Assembly (NCBI RefSeq): GCF_039523335.1
Contig: NZ_BAAAFC010000005.1
Span: 1-64,000 of the forward strand
From: Marinobacter szutsaonensis
GTDB lineage: Bacteria; Pseudomonadota; Gammaproteobacteria; Pseudomonadales; Oleiphilaceae
Direction of reading: 5' to 3'
DNA: 64,000 nucleotides
The notes beneath the pieces are model-generated. The model made no database searches. It was not told where the DNA came from and saw nothing but the letters and a program-made list of their open reading frames with translations. Position 1 is the stretch's first letter. Each line of letters begins with the position of its first letter. Position numbers and translations under genes: made by a program. Shown piece by piece: positions 53,163-61,808 of this stretch.

Positions 53163-55648
53163 TGGCTGCTGAACAGAAACTCATGTCCGTGCGCCGCGAC
53201 TGGCGCGAACGGGATGTGCGGGTGGTGCTGGCGGCTCTGGTCATTGCCGTTGCCACGGTGGCAACCATTGCGCTGTTCGCAAGCCAGCTCCAGCGCACGC
53301 TGGTCACTTCCGCCAGTTCCTTCCTTGCCGCCGACCGTCAGCTGGAAGCCGAGAACGGCCGGCCGGTCCCGGATTCCTGGTTGCAGGAGGCCGATGCCCG
53401 GGGTCTTGAAACCGGTCAGATGGTGGAGTTCTCCACCATGGTGTTCGGTGGTGAGGGATTCCAGCTGGTGTCCGTCAAAGCCGTGAGCAATGAATACCCG
53501 CTCCGGGGTGAAATAGAAGTCCAGGAGGGACCGGACAGTCCCCGCCAACTCGTGTCATCCGGTCCCGGGCCGGGGGAAGTCTGGATCAACCCGCGCTTGC
53601 TGAGGCTCCTGGAACTGCAGATTGGTGATTCGCTGGAAGTGGGAAACCGCCAACTGACGGTTTCCGGCCTGCTGATCCGGGAGCCGGACGGTGGTTTCCG
53701 CCTGTCCGCCCTGGCCCCGCGGGTGATGATGCACAAGGACGACGTGCCATCCACGGGTGTGGTGCAGGAAGGCAGCCGGGTGGAATACGTTTATCTGTTT
53801 GCCGGTGAGGAAGCCGCCCTGGAAGGCTACTACGAGTGGCTGCAGCCGCAACTGGAGCCCAGTCATGAATGGGAAGGTGTGCGGGATGGAGAGACCTTCT
53901 CACGGTCACTCCAGCGAGCCGAACGCTTCCTGCTGCTCGGTGGCAGTCTGGCGGTATTGCTGGCCGCCGTTGCAGTGGCCGTGGCCAGCCGGCAATATGC
54001 GTTGTCCCAGCGGGACACGGTGGCACTGCTGAAAACCCTGGGATTGAACGGTTCCGGCATTGGTCGACTGTACCTGAGACGGCTGCTGCTGTGGGGGGTG
54101 ACCGGGATCGTCGGCGGCCTGCTGGTGGCCCTGCCGTTATTCTGGCTGCTGGCGTCCATGCTCAGTGATGTACTGGAGCGCCCGGTGGATATCTCCCTGG
54201 ATCCAGCCGCACTGGCCCCCGCGCTGCTGACCGCGCTGGTATCCCTGTTTGCGTTTGCCTATCCGCCCATTCGCCGGCTTCGGAACGTGCCGGCCATGCG
54301 GGTACTGCGCAGTCAGCCCGGGGAGAGCGGCCGCGAGGCCTGGCCGGATATGCTGGTGGCCATTGTCGCCGTCTTCGGCCTGGTCTGGCTCTATGCCGGT
54401 GAACTGGCGCTGGTGGTGTCACTGCTCGGTGGACTGGTGTTGTTGCTGGCAGCCCTTGGACTGCTCGGATGGGGGATGGTGACCGTATTGCGCCGCGTCC
54501 GTGGTGGCGGCAATGCCTGGCGCCTGGCACTGGTGGGTCTGTACCGGCACCGCAATGCCAGTCTTTCCCAGATTGCTGTCTTCGCCATGACCCTCATGCT
54601 GGCGGCGACCCTGGTGTTGGTCCGCACCTCGCTGCTGGACGACTGGCAGGCACAGCTGCCGGACGACGCGCCCAATCATTTCCTGATCAACATTGCACCG
54701 GACACCGTCGATGAGGTGGCTGGATACTGGGACGAGCAGGGTCAGCCGCTGGAAGACCTCTATCCCATGGTCCGGGGCCGACTCACCGAGCTGAATGGTC
54801 AACCGGTGAAGGAAGCGGTCAGCAAGGATGAGCGTATTGGCGCCCTGAACCGGGAGCTGAACCTGACCTGGATGGATTCGTTGCCGGAAGACAACGAGAT
54901 CGTCGAAGGGCAGTGGTTTGCCGATGGCGACCGGGACGGCGTTTCGGTGGAAGCAGAACTGGCCGGAAGGCTGGGCCTGCAACTGGGCGACGAGCTGACC
55001 TTTACCATCGGGTCGGAGAAGGTGACCGAAACGGTAACCAGTATCCGTACCGTCCAGTGGGACAGCATGAAACCGAACTTTTACATGGCCTTCCCGCCGG
55101 GCGGAGGCCTGGAAGGGTTGCCTGCCACCTGGATTACCAGTTTCTATCTCCCGCCGGAGAAGAAGACGGCGCTTAACGACTTTTCGCGCCAGTTCCCGAC
55201 CGTATCGGTGCTGGAGATCGATCACATCATCAGCCGGATACAGGAAATCGTGCAGCAGGTGACCCGGGCCATCGAGGCGATTCTGGCCCTGATCCTGGCC
55301 GCTGCACTGGTGGTGATGGCCGCCGTGGTCAGTGCCACGCTCCGGGACCGTCAGCGGGAAGGGGCGTTGCTCCGGACGCTGGGTGGGCGCCAGTCGCTGC
55401 TGGTGCGCAGTACCATGCTGGAGTTTGCGGTGCTGGGTGGTTTTGCTGGTCTGCTGGGTGTGGTTGCTGCGGAAGCCGCGGTTTACGCTCTGCAGTTCCG
55501 TATGTTCGAGGGCGGCTTCAGCTGGCACTGGCAGGTCATCATTCCGATCCCGGTAATCAGTGCCATCGTGCTGTCTCTGTTCGGGCGCTGGCAGTTGCGA
55601 CCAGTGCTGAGCGTCTCGCCCATGCTGCTGTTGCGCCGGCTTGAGTGA
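53162..55648 (+). CDS. ybbP: FtsX-like ABC permease, YbbP-like
   Basis: An 828-residue inner-membrane permease with about ten transmembrane helices. An N-terminal helix (VVLAALVIAVATVATIAL) and a periplasmic region precede the first FtsX domain (about 255-360). A second hydrophobic set lies at about 395-440 and a second FtsX domain at about 700-825. The size and the two FtsX units match E. coli YbbP. It is coupled to the YbbA ATPase and probably acts by mechanotransmission rather than classical transport (inference from relatives). Confidence 0.9.
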   Translation: MAAEQKLMSVRRDWRERDVRVVLAALVIAVATVATIALFASQLQRTLVTSASSFLAADRQLEAENGRPVPDSWLQEADARGLETGQMVEFSTMVFGGEGFQLVSVKAVSNEYPLRGEIEVQEGPDSPRQLVSSGPGPGEVWINPRLLRLLELQIGDSLEVGNRQLTVSGLLIREPDGGFRLSALAPRVMMHKDDVPSTGVVQEGSRVEYVYLFAGEEAALEGYYEWLQPQLEPSHEWEGVRDGETFSRSLQRAERFLLLGGSLAVLLAAVAVAVASRQYALSQRDTVALLKTLGLNGSGIGRLYLRRLLLWGVTGIVGGLLVALPLFWLLASMLSDVLERPVDISLDPAALAPALLTALVSLFAFAYPPIRRLRNVPAMRVLRSQPGESGREAWPDMLVAIVAVFGLVWLYAGELALVVSLLGGLVLLLAALGLLGWGMVTVLRRVRGGGNAWRLALVGLYRHRNASLSQIAVFAMTLMLAATLVLVRTSLLDDWQAQLPDDAPNHFLINIAPDTVDEVAGYWDEQGQPLEDLYPMVRGRLTELNGQPVKEAVSKDERIGALNRELNLTWMDSLPEDNEIVEGQWFADGDRDGVSVEAELAGRLGLQLGDELTFTIGSEKVTETVTSIRTVQWDSMKPNFYMAFPPGGGLEGLPATWITSFYLPPEKKTALNDFSRQFPTVSVLEIDHIISRIQEIVQQVTRAIEAILALILAAALVVMAAVVSATLRDRQREGALLRTLGGRQSLLVRSTMLEFAVLGGFAGLLGVVAAEAAVYALQFRMFEGGFSWHWQVIIPIPVISAIVLSLFGRWQLRPVLSVSPMLLLRRLE

Positions 55649-55654
55649 GCCGGG

Positions 55655-56425
55655 TCAGCGGTAATTCGCGAGGATGGCGTCCAGTTCGCCGTTCTCGCGA
55701 ATCCTGGCCAGTTCTCGATTGAATTCGTTGGCGAAATCCTGCCAGTCCTTGCGCAGCATGATTCGGAACCCGAAGGTGCTGATGCTTTCCGCGGATATGC
55801 GGAAATTCTCCCGCAAGCCTTCGTTTCGCAGGAACCACTTGCCTACCAGCCGGTCGGCGACGGCGGCGTCGAAGCGGTTTCCATGCAGCACGTAAAAGAA
55901 CATGTCCCGATCCCGGGCCACGTCAAAGCGGCGAATCCTGCCGGATTCGAAATGCGGTTCCAGGGTTGGATAGATGTAGCCCAGGTGGGTCACGATCGTC
56001 CGGGAGAAGAGGTCCTCCGGAGTCCGGTAAGCCAGCTCGGAATCCTTCGGGATGAAGAAAACTTCCTCGATGGCCACCACTGGATCGGTAAACAGGAACT
56101 TGTCCGGCTCATCGGTCCATTCCCGGGCCCGGGGCGTGGCATCGATGTAACCTTCAAGCAGCATCTGGTCGACCCGTTTACGGGGTATTTTCTCCGCGAT
56201 CAGTTCATAGCCGAGCCGGTCCGCAATCAGGGACATGACATCCCACATGATGCCCGAGGGTGCACGGTTCTCAACGATGAGGTAGGGCGGGTAACCGTTC
56301 GGGGAAACATTGAAACGCAATGTCTGTTTTTCTGAGGTTGCGCTGGCGGTCGCCGGGAACAGGATGGCCGTGGACAAAAGGAACAGGGAGGCCAGGGCCA
56401 GAGAGGAGGTCTTGCGGTCTGTCAT
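55655..56425 (-). CDS. Periplasmic solute-binding protein (SBP family 3)
   Basis: A 256-residue exported protein: signal peptide (ALASLFLLSTAILFPATASA), then an amino-acid-type bilobed binding domain (LRFNVSPNGYPPYLIV; SGIMWDVMSLIADRLGYEL). No ABC permease or ATPase is adjacent and no diguanylate cyclase domain is attached, so it may be an orphan receptor or enzyme-like SBP. It is convergent with ybbP, with a 6-bp gap. Confidence 0.82.
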   Translation of the reverse strand: MTDRKTSSLALASLFLLSTAILFPATASATSEKQTLRFNVSPNGYPPYLIVENRAPSGIMWDVMSLIADRLGYELIAEKIPRKRVDQMLLEGYIDATPRAREWTDEPDKFLFTDPVVAIEEVFFIPKDSELAYRTPEDLFSRTIVTHLGYIYPTLEPHFESGRIRRFDVARDRDMFFYVLHGNRFDAAVADRLVGKWFLRNEGLRENFRISAESISTFGFRIMLRKDWQDFANEFNRELARIRENGELDAILANYR

Positions 56426-56562
56426 GTTGGGACTCTGATGGCGTCGTGAACGTTACTCAGGGTAATCCGGCTACCTCCCTGCCAGCTTACAGTCCGATTG
56501 TTACCATATTTCCGGCTAATTTCAATTATTTCGGGTCTTTCTTTAGGTAAGTGGAGCTGGGG

Positions 56563-56582
56563 AACGGGCCCGAAGGCCCGTT
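56563..56582 (-). terminator. Hairpin after the alcohol dehydrogenase gene
   Basis: AACGGGCC / GGCCCGTT, an 8-bp stem with a TTCG tetraloop on the minus strand, begins 3 bp beyond the gene's stop. No T-run follows, so it may be a stabilising 3' end rather than a full terminator. Confidence 0.6.
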
Positions 56583-56584
56583 GC

Positions 56585-57772
56585 TCAAGCCCAGGCACGG
56601 CGCAATACTGCCCGCGCATCCTCCAGACTGACTTCCTTCGGGTTGAACATGATCGAACCATCATCGAGGGCCATCTCGGCAATGTGGTCCAGCTGGCTCT
56701 CCTGCACCTTGCCGGTTTCCTTCAGGGTCCGGGGCAGCTGACAGCGCTTGTAGAGCTGGTCCCGCAGCTTGCGGAGGGCGGAGATGGTGGCTTCGGCACG
56801 GCGGGCTGCGGGCGTGGCCGAGTAGACTTCGGGGCCCTCGAGATACAGCAGCAGCTCACCCAGAGGCTCCCGGATCGACTCCAGGTTGTACTCCAGCACG
56901 TAGGGCAGGTACAGGCTCATGCACAGGCCATGGGGCAGGTGGCAGATCGCCCCGGTGGCGTGGCCCAGAGAATGCACCAGACCAACCATGGAGTTGGAGA
57001 AGGCGATACCGGCCATGGTCGAGGCCTGCGCCAGCTCAAGCCTTCCTTCGGCATCCTTGGGATTGTCCATGACGCTCAGCAGCGACTGGCTGATCTTTTT
57101 GATGGCGGCCGTGGCATAGGCATCGCTCAACGGATTCTTCGCCATGCAGGTGAACGCCTCGGTGGCGTGGGTCATCGCATCCATGGCGGTTGCCGCCGTG
57201 ATATGAGGCGGCAGCGTCAGGGTCATCCGCGGGTCGATGATGGCGGCGTTGGGCAGCAGGAAAGACGAGGTGAACGGCAGCTTCACGCCCTTTTTCTCGT
57301 CGGTAATCACCGCCACGGCCGTGACCTCCGAGCCGGTGCCGGCCGTGGTCGGAACCACGAAGAACGGCTTCAGGGGATGCTTGAGGATGCCCGCGCCGCT
57401 GTATTTGGCAATGTCGTCACCGCCCTCTGACACCAGGATGTTCACGGCCTTGCCGGTATCGATAGCCGACCCGCCGCCCACGGCGATGATGGCATCGCAC
57501 TTTTCCTGCCGGTAAATACCGGCGATATCACGGACGACGGAAGTCGAGGAATCCGGCGGCACGTCGTCATAGATGCTGACGATTTCCAGTCCGCTTTCCT
57601 CGCAGGCAGCAATCACCGGGTCCAGCAGGCCTGCAGCGCGAACACCCTTGTCGGTCACAATCATCGGCCGCTTGGCCGCCAGGCCAGTCAGTTCATAAGG
57701 AATATGCTCAAGGGCAGCCTTGCCGGCAATGACTTTGACCGGGCAGAAGAACTCGTAATATTTTTGGCTCAT
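56585..57772 (-). CDS. Iron-containing alcohol dehydrogenase
   Basis: A group III Fe-dependent alcohol dehydrogenase of 395 residues. The NAD-binding GGGSAIDTGKAV, VPTTAGTGSEVT and the metal-ligand region HATEAF plus HSLGHATGAICHLPHG are all present. It would interconvert an alcohol and aldehyde. Marinobacter is an alkane degrader, so a medium- or long-chain alcohol is possible, but the sequence does not fix chain length. It follows directly (0 bp) the SCP2-like gene, in the same operon. Confidence 0.9.
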   Translation of the reverse strand: MSQKYYEFFCPVKVIAGKAALEHIPYELTGLAAKRPMIVTDKGVRAAGLLDPVIAACEESGLEIVSIYDDVPPDSSTSVVRDIAGIYRQEKCDAIIAVGGGSAIDTGKAVNILVSEGGDDIAKYSGAGILKHPLKPFFVVPTTAGTGSEVTAVAVITDEKKGVKLPFTSSFLLPNAAIIDPRMTLTLPPHITAATAMDAMTHATEAFTCMAKNPLSDAYATAAIKKISQSLLSVMDNPKDAEGRLELAQASTMAGIAFSNSMVGLVHSLGHATGAICHLPHGLCMSLYLPYVLEYNLESIREPLGELLLYLEGPEVYSATPAARRAEATISALRKLRDQLYKRCQLPRTLKETGKVQESQLDHIAEMALDDGSIMFNPKEVSLEDARAVLRRAWA

Positions 57773-58318
57773 TTAGGGTCTCACTGTCTCGACAAAATTG
57801 GTGGCAACCTTCAGGTAGATCCGGGCGGCACTGATCAGCTTTTCCGGCAGATGCAGGTTGGCGGGGTACTCTTTCACCGCCCGCTCGGCAATCAGCTTGG
57901 GCAGGATGAAGGTCTCCAGCCTGTTCAGCACACGGGTCATACGCACCGCATAGCTGACGTCACCGTCCACCAGCATCCGGTCGTTGGCAAATGCCTCCGA
58001 GGTTTTTTCCTGGAAGGACAGCACCAGGAAGGCATGGGCGATGTGCTTGAACTGGATGGACAGGTCCACCGGTCGCGGCGCGGACTGGCCGTGGTAGTGA
58101 AAATGGCCGTCCCCGGTGTGCTCCACGATCAGGCGAGGTCCCTCGGGCATGACCATCATCTCGAACAGCAGGCCTTTCGGAAGCGCCCGGGCCTCATTCT
58201 GCACGGTCTCGTCCACTTCACTGACTGCCTGCAAGGCCCGACCCATTACCTGGAACATTATGTCCACATAGAGTCGGCGCGCCTGGAACACCATCGGCTG
58301 GATACGTTTGAGCAACAT
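57773..58318 (-). CDS. Putative SCP2-fold lipid-binding protein
   Basis: A 181-residue protein, not firmly recognised. The middle (LLFEMMVMPEGPRLIVEHTGDG; VDLSIQFKHIAHAFLVLSFQEK; LVDGDVSYAVRMTRVLNRLE) follows the strand pattern of SCP2-like sterol/lipid-carrier proteins such as UbiJ/UbiT. No membrane segment or signal peptide. It lies immediately before the Fe-alcohol dehydrogenase gene, so it may present a hydrophobic alcohol or aldehyde to that enzyme (inference). Confidence 0.6.
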   Translation of the reverse strand: MLLKRIQPMVFQARRLYVDIMFQVMGRALQAVSEVDETVQNEARALPKGLLFEMMVMPEGPRLIVEHTGDGHFHYHGQSAPRPVDLSIQFKHIAHAFLVLSFQEKTSEAFANDRMLVDGDVSYAVRMTRVLNRLETFILPKLIAERAVKEYPANLHLPEKLISAARIYLKVATNFVETVRP

Positions 58319-58433
58319 GGCCGTCGTCCATTGTCTGTTGTTGATACCCTGATTTTTAGAGTTAATGCTCTAAAAGTCAATGCAGGCAGTGACGAAGATT
58401 TGCCGTCGCTGGGGCAACAGGTGATTGGATAAT

Positions 58434-58467
58434 AAAAAAGCCGGGTCGCTGTCGCGGTTCCCGGCTT
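58434..58467 (-). terminator. Terminator of the M48 peptidase gene
   Basis: On the minus strand AAGCCGGG pairs with CCCGGCTT, followed by a run of T, 23 bp past the stop of the M48 gene. Confidence 0.85.
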
Positions 58468-58489
58468 CGATTGAGACGAGGAGAGGGCG

Positions 58490-59764
58490 CTACTGGGTGA
58501 TCGCGGCCAACTTGCGCTTGGCTTCCTCGCCCACGTCGCCGCCGGCCTTGGCGGCCTGACTGTAGTAAGCCACGGCCTCGTCACGGCGGTTCTGCTTGAC
58601 GGCGACATCGCCCATACGCAGGTAACCGATGGAAGTGGGCACCACCTCATTGGCTTTGGTCAGGTGGTTCCTTGCCTTGTCGACCTTGTTCAGGGCCAGG
58701 GCATTCAGGCCGGTTCGAAGCTGGTACTCGAACATTTCCGGGTACAGGGAAACCGCCTTATCGAAATCCGCCTCGGCCTTCTCCATTTCCTTCTGCTGCT
58801 GGTAAATGCGCCCTCTCAGGGAATAAAACATGGCTTCCCGGGGCAGGATACGGATGGCCTCGTTGATCTTGCCCAGGGCGGCGTCGTAGTCCTTGTTCGA
58901 GGCCAGTTTCAGGGCCTCGTCGTGGGCATCATACGCTGGCTGCAGTTCTTTCAGCTTGGCCAGCTTGCGCTGGTAGACATCGGCGCCCCGATAACCGCCG
59001 GCGCCGATCTTGCTGACCAGTTCCCGGTTCTCCGCCACACGTTTGGCCGAAGGCGGGTGAGTTGCGAACAGGCCCTGGATAAAGCCCTGGTCACGGCCCT
59101 CACTCAGCTCCAGGAACAGCTGCTGCAGTTCCACGGCCGCCTGGGGATCGTAGCCGGCCTCCTTCATGTAATTGATGCCGTAGTGGTCCGACTCCAGCTC
59201 GTCCCCCTGGCTGTACTGAGCCAGGGCCATCTGTGCGCCGAGCGCTGCACCACCCATGATCAGGCCGGCCCACTCGTTATCGGACACGGCAAACCCGAGG
59301 CCTGCCACACCCAGGCTGATCAGCTGAGCCTGCTGCATGCGCTGGACGCTGTGGCGGGCGGCGGCGTGAACAATCTCGTGCCCCAGTACCGAGGCCAGCT
59401 GGGCTTCATCGTCCAGTTTGGTGAGCAGCCCCCGATTGATGGCAATCTTGCCGCCGGGCAGGGCCCAGGCATTCGGTACGCTGTTGTTCAGAACCACGAA
59501 CTCATAGGGCAGGTCGGGGCGGTCACTGACCTGTGCCATCTTCTTGCCCACCTCACTGACATAGAGGTTCAGTTCCGGGTCGATGTAGAACCGGCCACCC
59601 TGGGTCTGCTGGGTGGGCACATACTGTTCGGCACCGATGGCCAGTTCCTGGCTTTCGGGGATCAGTGAAAGCTGTTTCTCGCCGGTGACCGGGTTAACGG
59701 AGCAACCCGCAATGAATGCAAGGGCCAGAAACACCAGCCCGAATCGGAATTTGGAAAGAAGCAC
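58490..59764 (-). CDS. M48 metallopeptidase lipoprotein with TPR repeats (BepA/YfgC-like)
   Basis: A 424-residue lipoprotein. The lipobox AFIAGC places Cys21 as the acylated residue. The zinc site is GHEIVHAAARH, with the third ligand Glu in DELESDHYG. TPR-like repeats fill about residues 270-420 (YDAHDEALKLASNKDYDAAL; KARNHLTKANEV). Similar proteins (BepA, LoiP) control outer-membrane protein assembly in the periplasm. It lies across a 162-bp gap from the divergent DUF599 gene. Confidence 0.9.
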   Translation of the reverse strand: MLLSKFRFGLVFLALAFIAGCSVNPVTGEKQLSLIPESQELAIGAEQYVPTQQTQGGRFYIDPELNLYVSEVGKKMAQVSDRPDLPYEFVVLNNSVPNAWALPGGKIAINRGLLTKLDDEAQLASVLGHEIVHAAARHSVQRMQQAQLISLGVAGLGFAVSDNEWAGLIMGGAALGAQMALAQYSQGDELESDHYGINYMKEAGYDPQAAVELQQLFLELSEGRDQGFIQGLFATHPPSAKRVAENRELVSKIGAGGYRGADVYQRKLAKLKELQPAYDAHDEALKLASNKDYDAALGKINEAIRILPREAMFYSLRGRIYQQQKEMEKAEADFDKAVSLYPEMFEYQLRTGLNALALNKVDKARNHLTKANEVVPTSIGYLRMGDVAVKQNRRDEAVAYYSQAAKAGGDVGEEAKRKLAAITQ

Positions 59765-59926
59765 GGTTACCTCCTGTACCTGGGTGCCTGGCGGATGTCA
59801 GTTTTCTACATGATTGCACGGTTAGATGAGCCTGAAAACGCCCGTTTTCTGGAGAGGCGCCCGGTCTTGGCGTATTATAGGTAACTGATTCTCATCCCTG
59901 TTGTTGATTCCCGACTAAGGCTTTTC

Positions 59927-60664
59927 ATGGGTAACCTGCTCGAGCTTCTCTCCCTGCTCTGGTTTTTCATCTGCTGGATTGGTTATACCCAGTACTCGAA
60001 GCGCAGAGCGTCGGACCGAGCCTGCCTGTCGAACACTTTGGACCTCTACCGGGAAGACTGGATGAGGGTGATGCTCCGGCGCGACAACCGAATGTCGGAC
60101 ACCTCGGTGGTGGGTAACCTGGAACGCAACGGTGCCTTCTTCGCCTCCAGCTGTCTGCTGATCCTGGCCGGTATCATCACCGCTCTTGGCTACACCAGTG
60201 AGGCCATGGAAGTGTTCGCTGCCATGCCCTTCAGCGCGATGCCGACCCGGGAGATCTGGGAATTGCGGCTGGTCGTGCTGCTGGTGGTGTTTGTCTATGC
60301 CTTTTTCAAATTCACCTGGTCCATGCGAATGTATAACTTCGTCGCGGTGATGGTGGGCAGTGCACCCCTGGCCGAGGACACCAAGACCAGCCCGGCAGCC
60401 CGGGAGGCCTTTGCCCGCAGTGCCGGTAATATCTGTAACATGGCCGGGGATGCCTTCAACCTGGGGCTGAGGTCTTTCTACTACGCGATGGCGGTCGTTG
60501 CCTGGTTCTTCCACCCCATCGCATTCATCGCGGCCTCTACCGTTGTGGTAATTGTTCTCTACCGCCGGGAATTCTGCTCCGATGCCCTGGAGGCGCTGCG
60601 CTCGGGCAAAGTGTTTGAGGAACCGGCAGCGGCGAAAGCCGAGCAAAAGACCAAATCCAACTGA
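59927..60664 (+). CDS. DUF599 membrane protein
   Basis: A 245-residue integral membrane protein of the DUF599 family: GYTQYSKRRASDRACLSNTL near the N-terminus and WFFHPIAFIAASTVVVIVLY near the C-terminus. Four or five transmembrane helices are predicted. Function unknown. It starts 18 bp before the tandem thioesterases and may share their transcript, which would suggest a lipid-related role (inference). Confidence 0.85.
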   Translation: MGNLLELLSLLWFFICWIGYTQYSKRRASDRACLSNTLDLYREDWMRVMLRRDNRMSDTSVVGNLERNGAFFASSCLLILAGIITALGYTSEAMEVFAAMPFSAMPTREIWELRLVVLLVVFVYAFFKFTWSMRMYNFVAVMVGSAPLAEDTKTSPAAREAFARSAGNICNMAGDAFNLGLRSFYYAMAVVAWFFHPIAFIAASTVVVIVLYRREFCSDALEALRSGKVFEEPAAAKAEQKTKSN

Positions 60665-60682
60665 TCAACAGGATTTTCCTGA

Positions 60683-61153
60683 ATGGATAATCAAACCCGA
60701 ATAGACCGGGTTACCCGGTTTATCGAAACCCTGAACCAGGCCCGAGAGCTGGGTCTGTCCGTCACCGACGCCGGTGACGGTACGCTGACCCTGTGCCTGC
60801 CCTACAGCGACCAGATCATTGGTAACCCGGATACCGGTGTCATCCATGGCGGTGCGATCACTACCCTGATGGACACCACCTCCGGCTGCGTCATCCTCTG
60901 CGCCCTGGAGGATTTCGAACTGTGCCCGACCCTCGACCTGCGGGTGGACTACATGCGCCCGGCACATCCTCACAAACCGGTCTACGCCCGTGCGGAAACC
61001 TACCGGATTACCCGCAACATCATCTTTACCCGGTGCGAGGCGTACCAGGACGGCGGGGAAACCATTGCCAATTGCGTGGCCACCTTCATGCGCATCGGCA
61101 AAGAGGCCAGTCCCAAACACTACCGTGACCTGATCGCCGGAGGTGCCAAATGA
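60683..61153 (+). CDS. PaaI-family hotdog thioesterase 1
   Basis: A 156-residue single-hotdog acyl-CoA thioesterase. TGVIHGGAITTLMDTTSG is the HGG active-site motif; LDLRVDYMRPAHP follows. Substrates are probably medium or aromatic acyl-CoAs. AGGATTTTCCTG lies before the ATG. Its stop overlaps the next gene's ATG (ATGA), so the two are translated together. Confidence 0.88.
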   Translation: MDNQTRIDRVTRFIETLNQARELGLSVTDAGDGTLTLCLPYSDQIIGNPDTGVIHGGAITTLMDTTSGCVILCALEDFELCPTLDLRVDYMRPAHPHKPVYARAETYRITRNIIFTRCEAYQDGGETIANCVATFMRIGKEASPKHYRDLIAGGAK

Positions 61154-61584
61154 CCGATCCGGAAATCCTCCGTTACACCCAGGAAACCGGGGACTTCTCC
61201 CGTATGCTCGACAGCATCCCCTACGCCACCTGGATTGGCCTGCAGTGCGAGCGCTTCGGGGATGATCTGATCTTTCGCCTGCCGAAAAAGGAATCCAACC
61301 TGGGCAACCCGATCCTGCCGGCCATCCACGGCGGGGTGATCGGCGGCTTCATGGAGATGTCCGCGAACATCTACCTGATCATGTCCCGGGAATCCCTGCG
61401 TATGCCCCGCATCGTCGACTTTTCCCTGGACTACCTGCGCGCCGGCCTGAACCGCGAAACCTTCGCCGAGTGCCGGCTGACCCGGCAGGGCAACCGCGTG
61501 GCCAATGTGATGGTCACCGCCTGGCAGAAATCCCGCTCCCAGCCCATTGCCACCGCCCGGGCGCATTTCCTTCTCGAAGACTGA
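61150..61584 (+). CDS. PaaI-family hotdog thioesterase 2
   Basis: A 144-residue hotdog protein coupled to the preceding thioesterase. The motif PAIHGGVIGGFMEMSANI keeps HGG but has Met-Glu-Met where copy 1 has Met-Asp-Thr. The two are only moderately alike, so they are probably an old duplication that can form a heteromer (inference). Confidence 0.87.
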   Translation: MTDPEILRYTQETGDFSRMLDSIPYATWIGLQCERFGDDLIFRLPKKESNLGNPILPAIHGGVIGGFMEMSANIYLIMSRESLRMPRIVDFSLDYLRAGLNRETFAECRLTRQGNRVANVMVTAWQKSRSQPIATARAHFLLED

Positions 61585-61599
61585 GTTCACCTGACCGAT

Positions 61600-61620
61600 C
61601 CGGGGCTTGAAATGCCCCGG
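61600..61620. repeat. Inverted repeat overlapping the htpG -35 box
   Basis: CCGGGGC / GCCCCGG, a perfect 7-bp stem with a seven-base loop, 16 bp after the thioesterase-2 stop. It overlaps the sigma-32 -35 element, so it could terminate the upstream transcript, serve as an operator, or both. Confidence 0.6.
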
Positions 61621-61633
61621 TATGGCCCCATTT
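61606..61633 (+). promoter_or_regulatory. htpG: Sigma-32 heat-shock promoter of htpG
   Basis: CTTGAAA (61606-61612), a 13-bp spacer and CCCCATTT (61626-61633) match the RpoH consensus CTTGAAA-N11-15-CCCCATNT exactly. Transcription should begin near 61640, leaving about 170 nt before the htpG ATG. Confidence 0.9.
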
Positions 61634-61659
61634 TTCCCTCACAGATTAATTCCGTGCAT

Positions 61660-61768
61660 GAAGCAAGTGCGGATGCGTTGCCGAAACACGCTGTGAATAC
61701 GTCCCTGTACGCTCGGCTCCGCCATCCATGGCTCCGCACGGTTTCGGCAACGCATCCGCACTTGCTTC
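61660..61768 (-). repeat. Variable-arm hairpin element, copy C, in the htpG leader
   Basis: Perfect 28-bp inverted arms (61660-61687 and 61741-61768; outer part GAAGCAAGTGCGGATGC) enclose a 53-nt core (61688-61740). Read on the minus strand the core starts CGTGCGGAGCCATGGATGGC like copy B and holds GTACAGGGACGTAT in place of B's GCACATGGACGTGC. The arms share nothing beyond a few inner bases with copies A and B. The element lies between the sigma-32 start site and the htpG ribosome-binding site. Confidence 0.9.
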
Positions 61769-61808
61769 CCAGAACTGTGAGTTACCTTAGGCAGGAGATA
61801 GATACACC

